From the NCBI RefSeq assembly GCF_001563475.1, contig NZ_LPUT01000028.1, positions 1 through 64,000 on the forward strand: a stretch of 64,000 nt of DNA, given 5' to 3'. A program made the translations under genes and the position numbers. The DNA comes from Sporosarcina sp. HYO08 (GTDB lineage Bacteria > Bacillota > Bacilli > Bacillales_A > Planococcaceae). The notes below the pieces were generated by a model. It was not told the origin of the DNA. It worked only from the letters and a program-made list of their open reading frames with translations, and did no database searches. Shown piece by piece: positions 46,581 to 55,006 of the stretch (positions within the stretch are counted from its first letter, which is position 1; each line of letters opens with the position of its first letter).

Positions 46581-47963
46581 ATGAGGCCGCTAACGGTCAA
46601 ATGCATTAGAAATATCATTGCTGGTAGGTTGGTGCAAGGATCAGATGAAGTAATTGTTCAATATGGGGCTTATCGGCTAAAGCAAATTAAACATCCAAAT
46701 ACGATTCTTTTTTCTAACAAAAAAATTATCAATTGGAAAGGCTTAAAAGACTTTTTTCCCCTGATACTTGTAACCGACCAGGAAGTTGCCTTACCTGGGG
46801 ACCCTGAGGATTTAACAATCATTCATGTACTGAATTTGGAACAGGCTTATTGGGAATTTGTACATTATTACCGGGACTTATTTCGAATACCGATCATTGC
46901 GATTACAGGCACTTCAGGTAAAACAACAACAAAAGAAATGATCAAGCATATATTGGCTGCCCAAAAGAAAGTAGCTGCCACGACGAATACGAGTAATTCT
47001 CGGACAGCCCATTTACAATACTTATTAAGTGTAGATGATCAAATTGAAGTCGCAGTTTTTGAAACGGCAGTCGGTGCACCTGGTGATATTCAAACAGCAG
47101 GAAAATATTTCAAGCCAACAATAGGCATTATTACAAATGTGGGAGCCCATCACTTGAACTATTGCAAATCGATAGAAGGGTATATTGAAGCGAAAGGCGA
47201 AATGGTGAAAATACTAGATCAGACAGATGGTGTTCTGATTATTAATGCTGAAGATCAAAATACAATGAAAATTGATCGAAGTGATTATCAAGGAAAATTG
47301 ATAAAAATTGGACAGCATCCATCGTGTCATTTTCGAGCCACTACTATTCAATATGACAGAAGCGGCATGACATTTACATTACATCATCAAGAACAAACGT
47401 ATCACGTATTTGTGACAGGATATGGAGAACATCAAGTGTATAACGCATTGGCAACAATTGCCGCGGTGTATGAAGTTGGTGTAAGTATCCAAGAAGCGAT
47501 AGATCTTTTGAAAACGTATCGAAAATTAAATAAGCAGCTCCAAGTATTTACAGGGATCAATGGATCGTTATTATTGGACGATACGTGGAGCATTAATACA
47601 ACCTCGTTGGAAGCTGCATTAAAAGTACTCAATGATCTTGGAAAAGACAAGCGAAAAATAGCAATTATCGGTACAATCACAGATTTAGGTTCATGGGGAT
47701 ATATTATACACGAGCAGGCAGGTGAACTTATCACACGCCACGGGGTAGATGTACTCATTACAATTGGCGAGCATGCGCGCATCATTGCAAATTACGCAGT
47801 ACATCTCGGGATTGAGGCACAAGTTTATTCCTTTCACAATGGTATACGTGCGTATGATCTCCTCACCCAGTTCACTGATGAAAATACCGTTATTCTTATT
47901 AAAGGAGATATGTATAGTAAGACGATGATCGATCTGGCAGCTAAACTACGAACGAAGAATTGA
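46581..47963 (+). CDS. MurF-like ligase (copy 1)
   Basis: The 460-residue protein has an N-terminal domain of about 105 residues, resembling the MurE/MurF substrate domain but lacking its usual UDP-sugar motifs. A Mur ligase core follows: GTSGKTTTKEM at 110-120, ITNVGAHHLNYC, EAKGEM with the candidate carbamylated Lys, GEHQVYNALATIAA, and LLDDTWSINTTSLEAALKVL corresponding to DDSYNANPxSMxAAL of MurF. So it should activate a carboxylate with ATP and couple an amine. ATG 46581 is chosen because it aligns residue for residue with the start of its paralog at 49995; GTG 46569, one base after AAAGGAG, is the alternative. The division murF is not in this window. Confidence 0.8.
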   Translation: MRPLTVKCIRNIIAGRLVQGSDEVIVQYGAYRLKQIKHPNTILFSNKKIINWKGLKDFFPLILVTDQEVALPGDPEDLTIIHVLNLEQAYWEFVHYYRDLFRIPIIAITGTSGKTTTKEMIKHILAAQKKVAATTNTSNSRTAHLQYLLSVDDQIEVAVFETAVGAPGDIQTAGKYFKPTIGIITNVGAHHLNYCKSIEGYIEAKGEMVKILDQTDGVLIINAEDQNTMKIDRSDYQGKLIKIGQHPSCHFRATTIQYDRSGMTFTLHHQEQTYHVFVTGYGEHQVYNALATIAAVYEVGVSIQEAIDLLKTYRKLNKQLQVFTGINGSLLLDDTWSINTTSLEAALKVLNDLGKDKRKIAIIGTITDLGSWGYIIHEQAGELITRHGVDVLITIGEHARIIANYAVHLGIEAQVYSFHNGIRAYDLLTQFTDENTVILIKGDMYSKTMIDLAAKLRTKN

Positions 47964-47964
47964 C

Positions 47965-48003
47965 CCCCTTACCATTACTCGTAAAGGTAAAGGGGGATTT
48001 TTG
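47965..48003 (+). terminator. intrinsic terminator after MurF-like copy 1
   Basis: CCCCCTTACC pairs with GGTAaAGGGGG (one bulged A) and is followed by ATTTTTG. Confidence 0.75.
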
Positions 48004-48098
48004 TTGTCATAAAGTCTATTTTGAGTGGGGGTTTTACAGTATCAGGTACAAGCTATCAATAATATAGTGAAGTAATGTCCAGGAAGGAGGCTGAAAAA

Positions 48099-48542
48099 AT
48101 GGGAATTTATTGTCCTTGTGGCGTAAACGTCAATGCAACGGCACAATACCGCTTTGTAACTTTTACTCATTACAATTGGCCGGTTGAAGGGGATCTAACC
48201 TATCTCGCGGATGTCAAGATTACAAATCTAGACAAGTCAACACTATCTTTAAACTTTGTAGACACCGAAACCCCTAATGATCATTCTTTTACATTTACGG
48301 CGAATCGTATTGCATCCGTTAAATGCCAGCCCTTTGGCGCCTGTTGTGTCATAACTGTCATCGGAACAGGGCTTGTTAACGGTCAGGAGTATTCGTTTGA
48401 GGCTGTATTTAGGGACGAAGGAAGGGCACCAGGGGACGATTCAGTCATTAGTTTTGTGATTACTGATTTTTTTGATCAGAACGGCAGGACAAAAATCACT
48501 TCGGGGTCGATTGAAGCGATTGGGTGCCAATCCTGCTCATAA
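48099..48542 (+). CDS. small Cys-containing protein, probable spore surface component
   Basis: This 147-residue, mostly beta-strand-like protein has no signal peptide. Cysteines sit at both ends (GIYCPCGVNV near the N-terminus, CQPFGACCVITV in the middle, GCQSCS at the extreme C-terminus). That is how disulfide-linked spore-surface subunits are often built. The family is not recognised. ATG 48099 lies behind AAGGAGGCTG; the frame upstream to 48075 is not needed. It stands alone between two terminators inside the ligase cluster. It could be the protein substrate or scaffold of the ligases, which is inference only. Confidence 0.65.
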   Translation: MGIYCPCGVNVNATAQYRFVTFTHYNWPVEGDLTYLADVKITNLDKSTLSLNFVDTETPNDHSFTFTANRIASVKCQPFGACCVITVIGTGLVNGQEYSFEAVFRDEGRAPGDDSVISFVITDFFDQNGRTKITSGSIEAIGCQSCS

Positions 48543-48568
48543 AACTCTCGGGTCACCGAGAGTTTTTT
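48541..48568 (+). terminator. intrinsic terminator after the small Cys protein
   Basis: A 10-bp stem (AAACTCTCGG / CCGAGAGTTT) with a 4-base loop is followed by TTTT. Confidence 0.88.
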
Positions 48569-48651
48569 TCTTTCTTCTGAACCGTTACGACTATCCAAGA
48601 ACTCATCTTCATTATGAATAGTATTGAGTATGAGTATATTGGAAGGAGATC

Positions 48652-49953
48652 ATGAAAGTGAAAACGAGTAGAGGGAGGATTAGTCTCAATAAAATTTTAA
48701 GTTCTGACGTAAAAATTGCAAATCATTTACTTGAAACAGAACAATATACAATTGAGAAGTTGGAAGAGTTTTTGGAGAAATATCATTCGATTATTATAAA
48801 GCCCGCTTTTGGCCCTAAACAAACTGTGATTACTTTATATAATGACCAATTTGAAGTTCAGACAAATAACCAACTGAAACAAATACCATCTATAGAAGCA
48901 TTACATTTCTATTTGGCAAATTTACTGAAGCAGAAATACTATATTATTCAACCGAAGAAAAAAAGTTCTACTTTGTTCAATAGCTACTTCCATTATTATG
49001 TCACAGTACACCGAAAGCCGACGGAAACTTCGTGGATGCATGTTTCTAATGTGGAAAAGTGTCAATCGTTATTAGGGGAACAGTATTTTCAATCATTCTG
49101 TTCAAAAACAACAAGTTTGGCAACGCGGGTAGCAGAGAAGTTAGGTGAATATTTTCCAGCATGTAATACGATCGTAATAGATTTAATCTATGACCTAACT
49201 GGGAAGATGTGGATTTGTGATACGATTTTACATTTCTCAATTAGTAAATGGGATCAATATCAAATACTAAAGCGATGGGGTCCATTATCTTCCTATGCTC
49301 CTAGCACGGATTTACTCACGATTGTATCCTTACATGAATATTTAATAAAATATAAAGAAATTATTATCAAACCATGTGTTGGACAACATGGAAATGGAAT
49401 TGTTCACATACAAAAAAGAGGGGAGCAAACATATCTTCTGCATGCTGGAATTAGAAAGAGGAAGATGACTTCATTTGAAGAAATGTACGACTATTTATAT
49501 GAAGTCTATCTTTCAAAAAATGATTATATCGTCCAGCCTAAATTAGTATTGGCAAGTCTTGGGGGCAGCCCGTTTGACGTAAGGGTACTTTTACAAAAAG
49601 TAGATACTGAGTGGAAAATTACTGGTAAATTGGCAAAGGTTGCAGCAAAGGGTTTTTTTATTACGAATGCTGCACAAAAGGTACTCTTATTGGAAACAGC
49701 TTTGGCAAATTCGAACGTTTCACGTTACCGAAGCTTGATTGAAGAGGAGATGGATCAATTATGCCTATCTGCTACACTAAGGCTGAATGATAACTATACC
49801 GATTTATCGATTATCGGTTTTGATGTAGGAGTGACAGATTTTGGAGAACTCTGGATCATAGAAGCGAATTATGTTCCAGATCTCAAAATGTTTCAGTTGT
49901 TAGAAGATTCAACGACATACAATAGAATTCAAGAAATAAAGAAAAGACAATAA
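48652..49953 (+). CDS. tandem YheC/D-like ATP-grasp protein
   Basis: The 433-residue protein is made of two YheC/D-like halves. The second half (about 215-425) keeps IIIKPCVGQHGNGIVHI, SPFDVRVLLQK and the metal-binding end IGFDVGVTDFGELWIIEANY. The first half (about 15-205) has the same order of elements in worn form (IIIKPAFGPKQTVITL, HYYVTVHRK, IDLIYDLTGKMWICDTI). It lacks the Gly-rich loop and the E-x-N metal ligands, so it is probably inactive and structural. ATG 48652 has GAAGGAGA upstream. It lies 41 bases before MurF-like copy 2. The pair is therefore the split version of the fusion at 42899. Confidence 0.75.
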   Translation: MKVKTSRGRISLNKILSSDVKIANHLLETEQYTIEKLEEFLEKYHSIIIKPAFGPKQTVITLYNDQFEVQTNNQLKQIPSIEALHFYLANLLKQKYYIIQPKKKSSTLFNSYFHYYVTVHRKPTETSWMHVSNVEKCQSLLGEQYFQSFCSKTTSLATRVAEKLGEYFPACNTIVIDLIYDLTGKMWICDTILHFSISKWDQYQILKRWGPLSSYAPSTDLLTIVSLHEYLIKYKEIIIKPCVGQHGNGIVHIQKRGEQTYLLHAGIRKRKMTSFEEMYDYLYEVYLSKNDYIVQPKLVLASLGGSPFDVRVLLQKVDTEWKITGKLAKVAAKGFFITNAAQKVLLLETALANSNVSRYRSLIEEEMDQLCLSATLRLNDNYTDLSIIGFDVGVTDFGELWIIEANYVPDLKMFQLLEDSTTYNRIQEIKKRQ

Positions 49954-49994
49954 GAGATGAAAGGTCAGACTATAATTAGGGGATGTGGATTGTT

Positions 49995-51383
49995 TTGGAA
50001 AATTTAAAAGTGCAGGATGTTCGCATGTTATTAGAAGGGGAATTAGTAACAGGTTCAGAGCATTGGTACGTAAGGAATGCCATTTACTACCATAGACATG
50101 ATTTAACAGATAGTCACACACTCCTATTTATTGGCAGGAAGGATTCGATCAATTGGACGGAAATAAATAGCAAGGGACCATCTTTGATCATTACGGATCA
50201 GCCGAAATCAGAACTAAAAAAGACTTATTCAAATATCACGATTATCAGAGTGCGGAATCTTGTGCAGGCATACTGGAAGTTTCTCAATTATTATCGAGGT
50301 CTTTTTGAAATACCGGTTGTAACGATTACAGGTACTTGCGGGAAAACAACAACGAAAGAAATGATTAAGCATATTTTAAGTAAAGAACTGACAGTCCAAG
50401 CTTCAATCAGCAGCAAAAATGAACCCCGGCAATCACTCCCTTATTTGATGGGCATTGATGCCAATACGGATGTGGCAGTATTTGAACATGGCTTGGGCAA
50501 TACCGGTAATATACGACACCAATGCATGATCTATCAACCGACAATGGGAATGATTACCAATATAGGTGTTCATCATTTGGATGGATGCAAAAATCTCGAA
50601 GGCTATATTCAAGCAAAATCAGAAATTATAGATGGGATTTCGGAAGGCGGCACGTTACTTCTCAATGCTGACGATCAAAATATTAAAAAGATTTCGCTTC
50701 AAACATTTCAAGGAAAAGTTATTTATTTTGGCATCGATAAGAAGTCAAAATATAGGGCTTCCAATATAAGATTTATGAATAAGGGAATGTCATTTCAGCT
50801 TCATATTTTAAACCAAATGTATCGGGTTTTCGTTCCCGGATTGGGTGAACATCAAGTTTATAATGCATTGGCAGCCATTGCTGTAGCGAACGAACTGGGA
50901 ATGGATGTCAGGGAAGCAATTGCGCGTCTAAGAACGTTTCAAAACATGGAACGGCATTTGGAGTTTTCGAAAGGAATTGGCGGAAGTACGATTATAGATG
51001 ATACATGGACAAATAATCCTACATCAGTCGAAGCGGCTTTAAAAGTGATGGACTCTGTTGGAAAAGGAAAGAAGGTAATTCTTGTACTTGGCGATATCAA
51101 AAGATTGGGAGATTTTGAAGAGAAGTATCATCGCGAGATTGGCAGTCTGGTAGCGAAGCGGGCGATTCATACACTCATTACAATTGGAAAACAGTCAGAA
51201 GAAATATCTAAAAAAGCAATCGAGGATGGAACAAAGGCAAATGTGCATCATTTTCAAGATGTAACAGGCGTGTTCGACTTACTCGCATCAGAACTCGATG
51301 AACAAACCGTTGTGTTAATAAAAGGACCCATGTCTAGTCGCTCAATGATTGCGTTCGCCAAGGCATTGAAAGAAAATCAGTAA
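49995..51383 (+). CDS. MurF-like ligase (copy 2)
   Basis: The 462-residue paralog of the gene at 46581 is alignable from the first residue. It has P-loop GTCGKTTTKEM at 113-123, ITNIGVHHLDGCKNLEGYIQ, AKSEI, GEHQVYNALAAIAVA and the MurF-like IIDDTWTNNPTSVEAALKVM. The N-terminal domain is the same short, diverged form. TTG 49995 aligns with the start of the paralog; ATG 49983 is possible but sits against the SD AGGGG. It follows the tandem YheC/D-like gene, so an ATP-grasp and a Mur ligase are again neighbours. Catalytic residues look intact; the substrate is unknown. Confidence 0.8.
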   Translation: MENLKVQDVRMLLEGELVTGSEHWYVRNAIYYHRHDLTDSHTLLFIGRKDSINWTEINSKGPSLIITDQPKSELKKTYSNITIIRVRNLVQAYWKFLNYYRGLFEIPVVTITGTCGKTTTKEMIKHILSKELTVQASISSKNEPRQSLPYLMGIDANTDVAVFEHGLGNTGNIRHQCMIYQPTMGMITNIGVHHLDGCKNLEGYIQAKSEIIDGISEGGTLLLNADDQNIKKISLQTFQGKVIYFGIDKKSKYRASNIRFMNKGMSFQLHILNQMYRVFVPGLGEHQVYNALAAIAVANELGMDVREAIARLRTFQNMERHLEFSKGIGGSTIIDDTWTNNPTSVEAALKVMDSVGKGKKVILVLGDIKRLGDFEEKYHREIGSLVAKRAIHTLITIGKQSEEISKKAIEDGTKANVHHFQDVTGVFDLLASELDEQTVVLIKGPMSSRSMIAFAKALKENQ

Positions 51384-51423
51384 AAAAAGTTGCGTTGTCT
51401 GTTAGAGACTGCGCAACTTTTTT
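51384..51423. terminator. bidirectional terminator closing the ligase cluster
   Basis: The stem AAAAGTTGCG / CGCAACTTTT has a 17-base loop and A/T tracts. It lies between the convergent MurF-like and NlpC/P60 genes. Confidence 0.82.
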
Positions 51424-51436
51424 ATCAATCTATTTA

Positions 51437-52336
51437 TTAATTAATAACACGTTTTGCCGTTAAATAACGTTGCTGATAGTAATCTACGAAAAGTACTCTT
51501 GTTATGACACCAGAAGCAGTCGGTACAATAATTCGATGGTCCCCTGCATAGATGGCGACGAGGGATGGATAAGTGGACCCTTTTGCGTTGCTAAAGAAAA
51601 CCAAGTCACCTTTTTGTAAGTTTGACCGTGAAACGGTTGTTCCTTTATTCATCAGCTGCTGTAGATTTGTCGTGCCAAATTGTACATTGTTTTTCTTAAA
51701 TACCTCATCAATGAATCTCGTTCCAGTAAATTGTTTTGTATCTTTTAATTGGTAGGCATTTGAAACAATTTGATCCCCAACGGTTGCGGGATTTGAAGGA
51801 AGTAAAGTTGGCAAAACTCTTCGTGCTGTAATGTAAGCATCTGTATAGTAAGGCTTGCTGTCTAAATCAGAAATGACGATATTCTGTTTTGGATCAGCCA
51901 TATGAATGACTTGATTGTCTCCAATGTACATTGCTACATGATTAGGTACATTACCGCCTTTACTGTCAAAGAAGAGTAAATCACCTTTTTGTAATTGATT
52001 CTTACTAACTGGAACGCCTTGTTGCATCATATAATCTTCGTTATAGGTAGCGAGGTCGACGCCATTTTTTTCGAAAATATACATAAGGAATGTAGCGCAA
52101 GAAAACTTGTAAGGATAAGTAGCTTTATATTCTGTGTTACTATAAGTTGCTTTTCCAATTAAACTTTTAGCAGTTTGAATGATTTGATTTGCTTTTGCTT
52201 CTACAGCGGCATCATTATTTTGCGGATTAACCGCAGCAGCTGATACATGTAATGGTTGAACATCAGTTGCTACTGGAATGACCGCAGCAAATCCAATGGC
52301 AAATGTTAAAGTTGTAGTAATGAGACGTTTTTTCAT
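51437..52336 (-). CDS. secreted NlpC/P60 endopeptidase with a degenerate second domain
   Basis: The 299-residue secreted protein has a signal peptide (residues 1-34, cut after VSAAA) and two NlpC/P60 domains. Domain 1 keeps catalytic Cys80 (KFSCATF), His133 (PNHVAMYIGD) and a third polar residue, His145. Domain 2 (about 183-299) keeps the fold (NLQKGDLVFFSNAKGS) but has Gly205 in place of Cys and Leu259 in place of His, so it cannot be catalytic. Such enzymes cut gamma-D-Glu bonds in peptidoglycan or poly-gamma-glutamate. The SD AGGAGG precedes ATG 52336. It is convergent with the ligase cluster, and a link to its product is speculative. Confidence 0.88.
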   Translation of the reverse strand: MKKRLITTTLTFAIGFAAVIPVATDVQPLHVSAAAVNPQNNDAAVEAKANQIIQTAKSLIGKATYSNTEYKATYPYKFSCATFLMYIFEKNGVDLATYNEDYMMQQGVPVSKNQLQKGDLLFFDSKGGNVPNHVAMYIGDNQVIHMADPKQNIVISDLDSKPYYTDAYITARRVLPTLLPSNPATVGDQIVSNAYQLKDTKQFTGTRFIDEVFKKNNVQFGTTNLQQLMNKGTTVSRSNLQKGDLVFFSNAKGSTYPSLVAIYAGDHRIIVPTASGVITRVLFVDYYQQRYLTAKRVIN

Positions 52337-52628
52337 AAGTTCCTCCTAAAACGGATGATGTAAGCTACGCACTGATCTTATCACGGAATAATGATGATCC
52401 ATTTTGGTAAGATACACCAATTCATCAATAGAGATGCGATAAACATTGATATGATCGCGTTAGGGGTGTGTTTTTACAGTTTCATTACAAATGTTTCAAG
52501 TGTTACGGATTAAAATTTTTTATTCACATATTCGACTTATTTAAAAAGTGGAATATCTTGAATAAATGGCGGCAGTATCTGTTGTTTGGTAAAATAACGA
52601 TTGATAGCTCATTTTAGGAGGCTTTTCG

Positions 52629-54083
52629 GTGAAAAGGAAAAAATGGTTTGGTCTCATCATATCTACATTGATCATTGGGGTAATTTTACAGCCGTTAACC
52701 AGTTTTGCGGAAAGTGAACGGAAAATTGAAGGTGAAAGTATTTATGATCTACTTGTCGATCGCTTTAATAATGGCGATGGCAGAAATGATTTCGACATTG
52801 ACATAAAAGATCCGCTTGCATTCCAAGGAGGGGATTTTGTTGGTGTTGTCGATCGTCTGGAACATATTGCCGGTATGGGCTTTACGATGATATCACTGGG
52901 CACAGTTTTTCAGGCGGAAAATTATGATGGCAGTAAAGTGCTAGATTACAAAACACTCGAGCCGCATTTTGGAACAGAAGAACAATTTACGGAAATGATT
53001 CAATCTATACATAAAAAAGGACTCTACGTGATTGCAGATTTTCCATTGAGTCATGTGAGTGAGCAGCATACTTGGGTAAAAAAAGACGAGGTCAAATTTA
53101 ACCTGAGCGATGATGGAACGGTGGACTGGGATCTAACGGATTCTAAGACGGAAGAAACATTGAAAACTGCGCTCGTTGCTTTTGTGAAAGACAATGAGTT
53201 GGACGGTGTTCGATTAACAGGAATTGAAAAAGTATCAACTGATTTGTTAAATGAGTTCATAGCGGCCGTTAAGGAAGCTGTGCCACATGCCTATATGTTA
53301 ACAACTGAGGAAAGTGCGGCAAACTTTGATACGATTCCTCACACAGAAAATATGACTGCGCTTAGACAATCGTTTGCAAAGTTTGACGCTGATTCATCTC
53401 CAATGGCTATTTTTTCGGATGATAGTCAAGCAAATTTGATCCAATTTGATACGTTAACAAGCGACAGATTTACGCATGATATTGTGGAAGCGAGAATGTT
53501 TCCGCCAACTAGATGGAAGGTTGCAGCCACTGCGCTTTTCACGCTTCCTGGCATTCCGCTTATGACGTATGGAACCGAAATTGCTATGAATGGAACAAGC
53601 GGGGCTGAAAGTCATCAGTTGATGAACTTCAAAACAGATGTGGAATTGAAGGATTTAATTAGTAACTTGAATCTTTTGAGAAACCAATCTGAAACGTTAC
53701 GAAATGGTCATTTTGAAATGCTGCATAACGAAAATGGTTTTATCGTCTTTAAACGTTCATCGGAAAAAGAAACATGGATTATTGCGCTTAATAATACATC
53801 AAAAACAGCAAGTGTTACATTGTCGCCAGAAGTAGTGGGCGAAAATGTTTTGCTTCGGGGGGTTTTGGACGGTGATCTAGTGCGCGAGTCAAAAGATGGC
53901 ATGTTTCGAATTGTTATGGAACGTGAGCTTGCGGAAATGTTTATTGTAGATGAAGATAAAGGATTTAACATCCCCTACTTAATCGCATCCATTCTCGTTT
54001 ATGTATTATTTTTAAGCTTCTTATTCATCGTCTGGAGAAAAGGAAAGCAAAAGCGTAAAGAAGAAGATATGAAAACATCTTAA
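52629..54083 (+). CDS. membrane-anchored alpha-amylase-family protein, probably catalytically dead
   Basis: The 484-residue protein has a signal peptide (1-27), a GH13 (beta/alpha)8 barrel, an all-beta domain C and a C-terminal membrane helix (LIASILVYVLFLSFLFIV) with a basic tail. Region I is recognisable (VIADFPLSH for DxxxxH). In region II the invariant GxRxD reads GVRLT, so the Asp nucleophile is Thr197. The region IV NHD is not recognisable (FDTLTSDRF). A glutamate (TTEES) may remain in region III. I infer a binding or scaffolding role rather than hydrolysis. GTG 52629 lies behind TAGGAGGC. Confidence 0.85.
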   Translation: MKRKKWFGLIISTLIIGVILQPLTSFAESERKIEGESIYDLLVDRFNNGDGRNDFDIDIKDPLAFQGGDFVGVVDRLEHIAGMGFTMISLGTVFQAENYDGSKVLDYKTLEPHFGTEEQFTEMIQSIHKKGLYVIADFPLSHVSEQHTWVKKDEVKFNLSDDGTVDWDLTDSKTEETLKTALVAFVKDNELDGVRLTGIEKVSTDLLNEFIAAVKEAVPHAYMLTTEESAANFDTIPHTENMTALRQSFAKFDADSSPMAIFSDDSQANLIQFDTLTSDRFTHDIVEARMFPPTRWKVAATALFTLPGIPLMTYGTEIAMNGTSGAESHQLMNFKTDVELKDLISNLNLLRNQSETLRNGHFEMLHNENGFIVFKRSSEKETWIIALNNTSKTASVTLSPEVVGENVLLRGVLDGDLVRESKDGMFRIVMERELAEMFIVDEDKGFNIPYLIASILVYVLFLSFLFIVWRKGKQKRKEEDMKTS

Positions 54084-54088
54084 ATGCA

Positions 54089-54123
54089 AAAGCTCCAAAG
54101 CAAAAATGCTTTGGAGCTTTTAT
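54089..54123. terminator. bidirectional terminator between the amylase-like and degV genes
   Basis: A perfect 15-bp stem (AAAAGCTCCAAAGCA / TGCTTTGGAGCTTTT) with a 4-base loop lies between convergent genes. Confidence 0.88.
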
Positions 54124-54126
54124 ATA

Positions 54127-54984
54127 TTAATTTTTCGGCAGTTTATTCAAGAAAAATACAGCAACGGTTCCGGGGCCAACATGTGCACCGATTGTGGAAC
54201 CAATCAAATGGATTTCGATCGCTTTTGGTCGAAATAACTCTTCAATCGCGGCTTTCAATTCAAGTGCTACACTTTCGTCGTCTCCGTGGCTAATGGCGAT
54301 TGTTTGTTGTGACAATTGCACGCCTCGTTCTGCCATGAGATCTGCCATTCTGCGCAACACTTTTTTACGGCCCCGGTGTTTTTCTAGCGGCACAAGCTGC
54401 CCATCTTCCACATGTAAAAGCGGCTTAATATTTAACAATCCGCCGACGAATGCACTAGCTTTTGAAACGCGTCCGCCTTTTGCTAAATAATCAAGATCTT
54501 CCACGGTGAACAAATGCTCCATATGTGCCGCCATGAATCGAATTTTACGTTCGATCGTACGAACATCATCGCCTTCGTCTCGAAGACGTACCGCCTCTTT
54601 TACAAGCAGCCCGTAGCCAAGGGATGCGCATCTCGAGTCAATGATGACTAAGTTCATATTCGGATTTGTTGCTTGGACCTGGTCTTTGATCATCACGGCT
54701 GTATCATGTGTTCCGGATAATTTCGAGGAAAAGGCAATATAAAGACCATCCTCACCAGATGCGGCAAGATTCTTCCAAGTTTCTAGAAATAATTCAGGTG
54801 AAGCTTGTGATGTTTTCGGCTGTTTGCCTTCTCGAATCGCTTGGTAAACTTCCAGTGGGTGAATAGATACGATGTCCTCATATTCTTTCCCATCAATAAT
54901 GACGTGCAAAGGCAACAGCGTTACGTCATTCTCTTCAAAAAAGGATAGTGGTAAATCACTTGCGCTATCTGCAAAAATTTTCAT
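54127..54984 (-). CDS. yitS: DegV-family fatty-acid-binding protein (YitS-like)
   Basis: The 285-residue protein has the DegV fold. Signatures are KIFADSASDLPLSFFEE at the N-terminus, the TSQASPELF lipid-headgroup loop, FSSKLSGTHD and DSRCASLGYGLLV. DegV/FakB proteins hold a fatty acid for phosphorylation by FakA. It lies next to a Cof-type HAD gene followed by a yitV-like and yitW-like pair, the B. subtilis yit order, which supports YitS. It is probably co-transcribed with the HAD gene (22-base gap). Confidence 0.87.
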   Translation of the reverse strand: MKIFADSASDLPLSFFEENDVTLLPLHVIIDGKEYEDIVSIHPLEVYQAIREGKQPKTSQASPELFLETWKNLAASGEDGLYIAFSSKLSGTHDTAVMIKDQVQATNPNMNLVIIDSRCASLGYGLLVKEAVRLRDEGDDVRTIERKIRFMAAHMEHLFTVEDLDYLAKGGRVSKASAFVGGLLNIKPLLHVEDGQLVPLEKHRGRKKVLRRMADLMAERGVQLSQQTIAISHGDDESVALELKAAIEELFRPKAIEIHLIGSTIGAHVGPGTVAVFFLNKLPKN

Positions 54985-55006
54985 GTCAATTCCTCCAACC
55001 TACATG

